Below are positions 52,234 to 62,228 of a DNA stretch of 64,000 bases, piece by piece (positions within the stretch are counted from its first letter, which is position 1; each line of letters opens with the position of its first letter). The notes beneath the pieces are model-generated. The model did no database searches. It was not told the DNA's origin and saw nothing but the letters and a program-made list of their open reading frames with translations. Position numbers and translations under genes: made by a program. This stretch comes from Calliopsis andreniformis (Eukaryota; Arthropoda; Insecta; Hymenoptera; Andrenidae): assembly GCF_051401765.1 (NCBI RefSeq), contig NW_027480494.1:930001-994000 (forward strand), read 5' to 3'.

Positions 52234-55200
52234 GCTGCCATAGTCATAACCATAGCCATAGAAGCCATAGCCATAGCCATAGCAGCCTTAGCCGTAGCAG
52301 CCGCAGCCATAGCCACAGCCATAGCAGCCATAGCCATAACCATAGCAGCCATAGCCATAGCAGACATAACCACAGCCATAGCAGCCATAGCCACAGCCAT
52401 AGCAGCCATAGCCATAGCCATAGCAGCCAGAGGCAGAGCCACAGCAGCCGTAGACATAGCCATAGCCTTAGGAGCCATAGACATAACCATAGCCATAGCA
52501 GCCATAGCCATAGCCATAGCCGCCACAGCCATGGCCATAGTATCCAAAACCATAACCATAGCAGCCATAGCCAAAGACATAGCCATAGCAGCCATAGCCA
52601 TAGCCATAGCCATAGCCATAGCAGCCATAGCCATAGCCATAGCAGACATAGCCATAGCCATAGCCATAGCAGCCGTATCCATAGCCATAGTAGCCATAGC
52701 AATAGCCATAGCACCCATAGTCGCCATAGCCATAACCATAGCAGCCATAGCCATAGCCATAGCAGACATAGCCATAGCCATAGCCATAGCAGCCGTATCC
52801 ATAGACATAGTAGACATAGCCATAGCCATAGCAGCCATAGCCGCCATAGCTATAGCCATAGCAGCCATAGTAGACACAGCCATAGCCATAGCAGCCATAG
52901 CCATAGTCATATCAGGCATAGCCGCAGCCATAGCAGCCATAGCCATAGCCATAGCAGCCATTGCAATGGTCATAGTAGCCAAAGCCGTAGCCACAGCAGC
53001 CATAGGCATAGCCATATCCATAGCAGCCATAGCCATAGCCATAGCAGTCATAGTCATAGCCATAGCCATTGCAGCCATAGCCATAGCCATAGCCATAGCA
53101 GCCATAGCCATAACCAAAGCAGCCATAGCCACAGCCATAGCACCCATAGCCATAGCCATAGCAGCCATAGCCATAGCCATAGCAGCCAGAGCCAGAGCCA
53201 CAGCAGCCGTAGACATAGCCATAGCCATAGCAGCCATAGCCATAACCAAAGCAGCCATAGCCACAGCCATAGCACCCATAGCCATAGCCATAGCAGCCAT
53301 AGCCATAGCCATAGCAGCCATAGCCATACCCACAGCAGCCATAGCCATAGCCATAGCAGTCATAGCCATAGCCATAGCCATAGCAGCCATAGCCATAGCC
53401 ATACCCATAGCAGCCATAGCCATAGCCATAGCAATCATGGCCATAGCCAGAGACAAAGCAGCCATAGTCATAGCCACAGCCATAGCAGCCATAGCCATAA
53501 CCATAGCAGCCATAGCCATAGCCATAGCAGACATAACCACAGCCATAGCAGCCATAGCCATAGCCATAGCAGCCATAGCCATCGCCATAGCCTTAGCAGC
53601 AATAGCCATAGTCATAGCCATAGCCATAGCAGCTATAGCCATAGCCATAGACATAGCAGCCACAGCCGTAGCCATAGCAGCCATAGCCATAGCCATAGCA
53701 GCCATAGTAGACATAGCCATAGCCATAGCAGCCATAGCCATAGCCATAGCAGCCATAGCCATAGTTATAGCAGCCAGAGCCAGAGCCACAGCAGCCGTAG
53801 ACATAGCCGTAGCCTTAGCAGCCATAGCCATAACCATAGCTATACCAGCCATAGCCATAGCAGCCATAGATATATCCATAGCAGCCAGAGCCAGAGCCAC
53901 AGCAGCCGTAGACATAGCCATAGCTGCCATAGTCATAACCATAGCCATAGCAGCCATAGCCAAAGCCATAGCAGCCATAGCCATAGCAGCCGCAGCCATA
54001 GCCATAGCCATAGCAGCCATTGCCATAGCCATAGCAGCCATAACCACAGCCATAGCGGCCATAGCCATAGCCATAGCAGCCAGAGCCATAGCAGCCAGAG
54101 CCAGAGCCACAGCAGCCGTAGACATAGCCATAGCCTTAGCAGCCATAGGCATAATCATAGCCATAGCAGCCATAGCCATAGCCACAGCAGCCACAGCCAT
54201 GGCCATAGCAGCCATATCCATGGACATAGTAGCCAAAGCCATAGCCATAGCAGCCATAGCCATAGACATAGCCATAGCAGCCATAGCCGTAGCCATAGCC
54301 ATAGCCATAGCAGTCATAGCCATAGCCATAGCTGCCATAGTCATAACCATAGCCATAGAAGCCATAGCCATAGCCATAGCAGCCTTAGCCGTAGCAGCCG
54401 CAGCCATAGCCACAGCCATAGCAGCCATAGCCATAACCATAGCAGCCATAGCCATAGCAGACATAACCACAGCCATAGCAGCCATAGCCACAGCCATAGC
54501 AGCCATAGCCATAGCCATAGCAGCCAGAGGCAGAGCCACAGCAGCCGTAGACATAGCCATAGCCTTAGGAGCCATAGACATAACCATAGCCATAGCAGCC
54601 ATAGCCATAGCCATAGCCGCCACAGCCATGGCCATAGTATCCAAAACCATAACCATAGCAGCCATAGCCAAAGACATAGCCATAGCAGCCATAGCCATAG
54701 CCATAGCCATAGCCATAGCAGCCATAGCCATAGCCATAGCAGACATAGCCATAGCCATAGCCATAGCAGCCGTATCCATAGCCATAGTAGCCATAGCAAT
54801 AGCCATAGCACCCATAGTCGCCATAGCCATAACCATAGCAGCCATAGCCATAGCCATAGCAGACATAGCCATAGCCATAGCCATAGCAGCCGTATCCATA
54901 GACATAGTAGACATAGCCATAGCCATAGCAGCCATAGCCGCCATAGCTATAGCCATAGCAGCCATAGTAGACACAGCCATAGCCATAGCAGCCATAGCCA
55001 TAGTCATATCAGGCATAGCCGCAGCCATAGCAGCCATAGCCATAGCCATAGCAGCCATTGCAATGGTCATAGTAGCCAAAGCCGTAGCCATAGCAGCCAT
55101 AGGCATAGCCATATCCATAGCAGCCATAGCCATAGCCATAGCAGTCATAGTCATAGCCATAGCCATTGCAGCCATAGCCATAGCCATAGCCATAGCAGCC

Positions 55201-55460
55201 ATAGCCATAACCAAAGCAGCCATAGCCACAGCCATAGCACCCATAGCCATAGCCATAGCAGCCATAGCCATAGCCATAGCAGCCAGAGCCAGAGCCACAG
55301 CAGCCGTAGACATAGCCATAGCCATAGCAGCCATAGCCATAACCAAAGCAGCCATAGCCACAGCCATAGCACCCATAGCCATAGCCATAGCAGCCATAGC
55401 CATAGCCATAGCAGCCATAGCCATACCCACAGCAGCCATAGCCATAGCCATAGCAGTCAT
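52234..55460 (+). repeat. 2,097-bp duplicated core units
   Basis: Core units beginning at 52,244 and 54,341 are 2,097 bp apart, with ATATCAGG at 52,909 and 55,006. The homologous pair in copies A and B is 2,096 apart because of the one-base loss, which is absent here (53,680). The region matches 43,463-46,6xx at offset 8,771. Private changes include GCCGTAGCCACAGCAGCC near 52,985 and GCCATAGACATAGCAGCC near 53,645. Confidence 0.9.
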
Positions 55461-56720
55461 AGTCATAGCCGTAGCCATAGCAGCCATAGCCATAGCCATA
55501 TCCATAGCGGCCATAGCCATAGCCATAGCAGTCATAGCCATAGCCATAGCCACAGCAGCCATGGCCATAGCCATAGCCATAGCAGCCATAGCCATAGCCA
55601 TAGCAGCCATAGCCATAGCCATAGTAGACATAGCCACAGCCATAGCAGCCATAGCCATAGCCATAGCTGCCATAGGGATAGCCATACCCATAGCAGCCAT
55701 AGACATAGCCATAGCAGTCATAGCCATAGCCATAGCCATAGCAGCCATAGCCATAGCCATAGCCATAGCAGCCATAGCCATAGCCATAGCAGCCATAGCA
55801 ATAGCCATAGCAGCCATAACCACAGCCATAGCAGCCATAGCCATAGCCATAGCAGCCATAGCCATAGCCATAGCAGTTATAGCCATAGACATAGCCATAG
55901 CAGCCATAGCCATAGCCATAGCCATAGCCATTGCCATAGCAGCCATAGCCATAACCATAGCAGCCATAGCCATAGCAGACATAACCACAGCCATAGCAGC
56001 CATAGCCACAGCCATAGCAGCCATAGCCATAGCCATAGCAGCCAGAGGCAGAGCCACAGCAGCCGTAGACATAGCCATAGCCTTAGGAGCCATAGACATA
56101 ACCATAGCCATAGCAGCCATAGCCATAGCCATAGCCGTCACAGCCATGGCCATAGTATCCAAAACCATAGCCATAGCAGCCATAGCCAAAGACATAGCCA
56201 TAGCAGCCATAGCCATAGCCATAGCCATAGCCATAGCAGACATAGCCATAGCCATAGCAGACATAGCCATAGCCATAGCCATAGCAGCCGTATCCATAGC
56301 CATAGTAGCCATAGCAATAGCCATAGCACGCATAGTCGCCATAGCCATAACCATAGCAGCCATAGCCATAGCCATAGCAGTCATAGCCATAGGCATAGCC
56401 ATAGCACCCATAGCCATAGCCATAGCCATAGCAGCCATAGCCATAACCAAAGCAGCCATAGCCACGGCCATAGCACCCATAGCCATAGCCACGGCCATAG
56501 CACCCATAGCCATAGCCATAGCAGGCATAGCCATAGCCATAGCAGCCAGAGCCAGAGCCACAGCAGCCGTAGACATAGCCGTAGCCATAGCAGCCATAGC
56601 CATAACCAAAGCAGCCATAGCCACAGCCATAGCACCCATAGCCATAGCCATAGCAGCCATAGCCATAGCCATAGCAGCCATAGCCATACCCACAGCAGCC
56701 ATAGCCATAGCCATAGCAGT
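55461..56720 (+). repeat. Cluster of recombination junctions at the core's right edge
   Basis: Near 55,461 a 42-bp stretch present at 34,77x-34,82x is missing, joining GTCATAGTCATAGCC to GTAGCC. Near 55,925-55,940, GCCATTGCCATAGC joins a 35.27-kb-type left side to a 33.74-kb-type right side. Near 56,341-56,400 the sequence jumps from a 27.84-kb type to a 28.25-kb type (GCACCCATAGCC). All of it is still satellite. Confidence 0.8.
56462..56515 (+). repeat. 27-bp tandem unit marked by CCACGGCC
   Basis: CCACGGCCATAGCACCCATA occurs at 56,462 and 56,489, exactly one 27-bp monomer apart. I saw the CACGG variant nowhere else. It is a young single-monomer duplication of the kind that probably feeds the larger structure. 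Confidence 0.88.
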
Positions 56721-57179
56721 CATAGCCATAGCCATAGCCATAGCAGCCATACCAATGGCCATAGTAGCCAAAGCCGTAGCCATAGCAGCCATAGCCATAG
56801 CCATATCCATAGCGGCCATAGCCATAGCCATAGCAGTCATAGCCATAGCCATAGCCATAGCAGCCATGGCCATAGCCATAGCCATAGCAGCCATAGCCAT
56901 AGCCATAGCAGCCATAGCCATAGCCATAGCAGACATAGCCACAGCCATAGCAGCCATAGCCATAGCCATAGCTGCCATAGGCATAGCCATACCCATAGCA
57001 GCCATAGACATAGCCATAGCAGTCATAGCCATAGCCATAGCCATAGCAGCCATAGCCATAGCCATAGCCATAGCAGCCATAGCCATAGCCATAGCAGCCA
57101 TAGCAATAGCCATAGCAGCCATAACCACAGCCATAGCAGCCATAGCCATAGCCATAGCAGCCATAGCCATAGCCATAGC

Positions 57180-58951
57180 AGTTATAGCCATAGACATAGC
57201 CATAGCAGCCATAGCCATAGCCATAGCCATAGCAGACATAGCCATAGCCATAGCAGCCATAGCCATAGCCAAACCCATAGCAGCCATAGCCATAGCCATA
57301 GCAGTCATGGCCATAGCCATAGACAAAGCAGCCATAGCCATAGCCACAGCCATAGCAGCCATAGCCATAACCATAGCAGCCATAGCCATAGCCATAGCAG
57401 ACATAACCACAGCCACAGCAGCCATAGCCATAGCCATAGCAGCCATAGCCATAGCCATAGCAGCCAGAGCTAGAGCCACAGCAGCCGTAGACATAGCCAT
57501 AGCCTTAGGGGCCATAGACATAACCATAGCCATAGCAGCCATAGAAATAGCCATAGCCGCCACAGCCATGGCCATTGTATCCAAAACCATAGCCATAGCA
57601 GCCATAGCCAAAGACATAGCCATAGCAGCCATAGCCATAGCCATAGCCATAGCCATAGCAGCCATAGCCATAGCCATAGCAGACATAGCCATAGCCATAG
57701 CCATAGCAGCCGTATCCATAGCCATAGTAGCCATAGCCATAGCCATAGCAGCCATAGTCGCCATAACCATAACCATAGCAGCCATAGCCATAGCCATAGC
57801 AGACATAGCCATAGCCATAGCCATAGCAGCCGTATCCATAGCCATAGTAGCCTTAGCCATAGCCATAGCAGCCATAGCCGCCATAGCCATAGCCATAGCA
57901 GCCATAGCCATAGCCATTGCAGCCATAGCCATAGCCATAGCAGCCATAGCCACAGCCATAGCAGCCATAGCCATAGCTATAGCAGCCAGAGCCGGAGCCA
58001 CAGCAGCCGTAGACATAGCCATAGCCTTAGCAGCCATAGCCATAACCATAGCTATAGCAGCCATAGCCATAGCAGCCATAGACATATCCATAGCAGCCAG
58101 AGCCAGAGCCACAGCAGCCGTAGACATAGCCATAGCATCCATAGCCATAGCAGCCGTAGCCATAGCCATAGCTGCCATAATCATAACCTTAGCCATTGCA
58201 GCCATAGCCATAGCCATAGCAGCCATAGCCGTAGCCATAGCAGCCATAGCCATAGTCATAGCAGCCATAGCCATAGCCATAGCAGCCATAGCGATAGCCG
58301 TAGCAGCCGTAGGCATAGCCATAGCAGCCATAGCTATATCCATAGCAGACACACACATAGCCACAGCCATAGCAGCCATAATCATAGCCATAGCCATAGC
58401 AGCCATAGCCATGGCCATAGTAGCCAAAGCCATAGCCATAGCAGCCATATCCGTAGACATAGCCATATCAGCCATAGCCACAGGCACAGCCATAGCCATT
58501 GCCATAGCAGCCATAGCCATAGCCATAGCAGCCATAGCCATAGGCATAGCAGCCATAGCCATAGCCATAGCAGCCATAGCCATAGCCATAGCAGTCATAG
58601 CTATAGCCATAGCCATAGCAGCCATAGCCATAGCCATAGCCATAGCAGCCATAGCCATAGCCATAGCAGCCATAGCCATAGCCATACCCATAGCAGCCAT
58701 AGCCATAGCCATAGCCGTCATAGCCATAGCCACAGCCATAGCAGCCATAGCCATAGCCATAGCCATAGCAGCCATAGCCATAGCCATAGCAGCCATAGCA
58801 ATAGCCATAGCAGCCATAACCACAGCCATAGCAGCCATAGCCATAGCCATAGCAGCCATAGCCATAGCCATAGCAGCCAGAGCCAGAGCCACAGCAGCCG
58901 TAGACATAGCCATAGCCTTGGCAGTCATAGCCATAGCCATAGCCATAGCAG
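57180..58951 (+). repeat. 5,049-bp-spaced block, copy 1
   Basis: It matches 62,229-64,000 at constant offset 5,049. GTTATAGCC is at 57,181, GCCATTGTATCC at 57,571, GTAGCCTTAGCC near 57,848 and GACACACACA at 58,348. Differences include GAGCTAGAGCC near 57,470 and GCCACAGGCACAGCC near 58,482 against GCCACAGCCACAGCC. Confidence 0.92.
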
Positions 58952-59334
58952 CCATAGCCATAGCCATAGCAGCCATAGCAATAGCCATAGCAGCCATAAC
59001 CACAGCCATAGCAGCCATAGCCATAGCCACAGCAGTTATAGCCATAGACATAGCAGCCGGAGCCAGAGCCACAGCAGCCGTAGACATAGCCATAGCCTTA
59101 GCAGCCATAGCCATAGCCATAGCCATAGCAGCCATAGCCATAGCCATAGCAGCCATACCAATGGCCATAGTAGCCAAAGCCGTAGCCATAGCAGCCATAG
59201 CCATAGCCATATCCATAGCGGCCATAGCCATAGCCATAGCAGTCATAGCCATAGCCATAGCCATAGCAGCCATGGCCATAGCCATAGCCATAGCAGCCAT
59301 AGCCATAGCCATAGCAGCCATAGCCATAACCATA

Positions 59335-59860
59335 GCAGCCATAGCAATAGCCATAGCAGCCATAACCACAGCCATAGCAGCCATAGCCATAGCCATAGCA
59401 GCCATAGCCATAGCCATAGCAGTTATAGCCATAGACATAGCCATAGCAGCCATAGCCATAGCCATAGCAGCCATAGCCATAGCCAAACCCATAGCAGCCA
59501 TAGCCATAGCCATAGCAGTCATGGCCATAGCCATAGACAAAGCAGCCATAGCCATAGCCACAGCCATAGCAGCCATAGCCATAACCATAGCAGCCATAGC
59601 AATAGCCATAGCAGCCATAACCACAGCCATAGCAGCCATAGCCATAGCCATAGCAGCCATAGCCATAGCCATAGCAGTTATAGCCATAGACATAGCCATA
59701 GCAGCCATAGCCATAGCCATAGCCATAGCAGAAATAGCCATAGCCATAGCAGCCATAGCCATAGCCAAACCCATAGCAGCCATAGCCATAGCCATAGCAG
59801 TCATGGCCATAGCCATAGACAAAGCAGCCATAGCCATAGCCACAGCCATAGCAGCCATAG
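59335..59860 (+). repeat. 255-bp tandem duplication
   Basis: GCAATAGCC occurs at 59,344 and 59,599, and GTTATAGCC at 59,422 and 59,677, both offset 255. Past an added 27-bp monomer the CAAACCC landmarks are 282 apart. Copy 2 has GCAGAAATAGCC near 59,729 where relatives have GCAGACATAGCC. Confidence 0.87.
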
Positions 59861-61439
59861 CCATAACCATAGCAGCCATAGCCATAGCCATAGCAGACAT
59901 AACCACAGCCACAGCAGCCATAGCCATAGCCATAGCAGCCATAGCCATAGCCATAGCAGCCAGAGCCAGAGCCACAGCAGCCGTAGACATAGCCATAGCC
60001 TTAGGGGCCATAGACATAACCATAGCCATAGCAGCCATAGAAATAGCCATAGCCGCCATAGCCATGGCCATAGTATCCAAAACCATAGCCATAGCAGCCA
60101 TAGCCATAGCCATAGCCATAGCAGCCATAGCCATAGCCATAGCCATAGCCATAGCAGCCATAGCCATAGCCATAGCAGACATAGCCACAGCCATAGCAGC
60201 CATAGCCATAGCCATAGCTGCCATAGGCATAGCCATACCCATAGCAGCCATAGACATAGCCATAGCAGTCATAGCCACAGCCATAGCCATAGCAGCCATA
60301 GCCATAGCCATAGCAGCCATAGCCATAGCCATAGCAGCCATAGCAATAGCCATAGCAGCCATAACCACAGCCATAGCAGCCATAGCCATAGCCATAGCAG
60401 CCATAGCCATAGCTATAGCAGTCATAGCCATAGACATAGCCATAGCAGCTATAGCCATAGCCATAGCCATAGCAGACATAGCCATAGCCATAGCAGCCAT
60501 AGCCATAGCCATACCCATAGCAGCCATAGCCATAGCCATAGCAATCATGGCCATAGCCAGAGACAAAGCAGCCATAGCCATAGCCACAGCCATAGCAGCC
60601 ATAGCCATAACCATAGCAGCCATAGCCATAGCCATAGCAGACATAACCACAGCCATAGCAGCCATAGCCATAGCCATAGCAGCCATAGCCATCGCCATAG
60701 CCTTAGCAGCAATAGCCATAGTCATAGCCATAGCCATAGCAGCTATAGCCATAGCCATAGCCATAGCAGCCACAGCCGTAGCCATAGCAGCCATAGCCAT
60801 AGCCATAGCAGCCATAGTAGCCATAGCCATAGCCATTGCAGCCATAGCCATAGACATAACCATAGCCGCCAAAACCATAGCCGTAGCCATAGCCATAGCA
60901 GCCATAGCCATAGCCATAGCAGCCATAGCCATAGCAGCCATAGCCACAGTCATAGCAGCCATAGCCATAGCCATAGCCATAGCAGCCATAGATATAGCCA
61001 TAGCAGCCATAGCCATAGCCATACCCATAGCAGCCATAGCCATAGCCATAGCCATAGCAGCCATAGCCATATCCATAGCAGCCATAGCCATAGCCATAGC
61101 AGCCATAACCACAGCCACAGCAGCCATAGCCATAGCCATAGCACCCATAGACATAGCCACAGCAGCCAGAGGCAGAGCCACAGCAGCCGTAGACATAGCC
61201 ATAGCCTTAGCAGCCGTAGACATAACCATAGCCATAGCAGCCATAGCCATAGCCATAGCAGCCATATCCATGGACATAGTAGCCAAAGCCATAGCCATAG
61301 CAGCCATAGCCATAGACATAGCCATAGCAGCCATAGCCGTAGCCATAGCCATAGCCATAGCAGTCATAGCCATAGCCATAGCTGCCATAGTCATAACCAT
61401 AGCCATAGAAGCCATAGCCATAGCCATAGCAGCCATAGC

Positions 61440-61730
61440 CGTAGCCATAGCAGCAATAGCCATAGCAATAGCAGCCATAGCCATAGTCATAGCAGCCATA
61501 GCGATAGCCATAGCAGCCATAGCCACAGCCATGGCGGACATAGCAGCCATAGCCGTAGCCATAGCCATAGTCACAGCAGCCATAGCGATAGCCATAGCAG
61601 CCATAGCCATAGTCATAGCAGCCATAGCCATAGCCACAGCCATATCAGCCATATCCATAGCCATAGCAGCCATAGCGATAGCCATAGCAGCCGTAGGCAG
61701 AGCCATAGCAGCCATAGCTATATCCATAGT
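61440..61730 (+). repeat. Relatively divergent satellite segment
   Basis: Variant hexamers are unusually dense here: GCAATAGCC twice, GCGATAGCC, GTCATAGC, GCCATGGCGGACATAG and GTCACAGC, with many short GCA-closed monomers. I recognise no long sister copy for it. It may be an old piece that escaped homogenisation. Confidence 0.7.
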
Positions 61731-62228
61731 AGACACACACATAGCCACAGCCATAGCAGCCATAATCATAGCCATAGCCATAGCAGCCAATGCCATAGCC
61801 ATAGCCATAGCAGCTGTAGCCATTGCCAAAGCGGCCATAGCCATAGCCACAGCAGCCTTAGCCATAGCCATAGCCAGAGCAGCCATAGCCATAGCAGCCG
61901 CAGCCATAGCCACAGCCATAGCAGCCATAGCCATAACCATAGCAGCCATAGCCATAGCCATAACAGACATAACCACAGCCATAGCAGCCATAGCCATAGC
62001 CATAGCAGCCATAGCCATAGCCATAGCAGCCATAGCCATAGCCATAGCAGCCAGAGCCAGAGCCACAGCAGCCGTAGTCATAGCCATAGCCTTAGCAGCC
62101 ATACACAGAACCATAGCCATAGCAGCCATAGCCATAGCCATAGCAGCCATAGTCACAGCCATAGCAGCCATAGCCACAGCCATAGCAGCCATAGCCATAG
62201 CCATAACAGCCATAGCCATAGCCATAGC

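Larger units (their letters stand above)
58952..62228 (+). repeat. Right-flank mosaic between the 5,049-bp copies
   Basis: 58.95-59.3 kb holds short 740-bp-block fragments. 59.34-59.86 kb holds a 255-bp duplication. 60.06-60.83 kb resembles the 1.5-kb block (GCAATCATGG near 60,541). 60,830-61,361 repeats 24,890-25,420. 61.73-61.87 kb has left-domain material. No gene, RNA or mobile element is visible. Confidence 0.82.
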
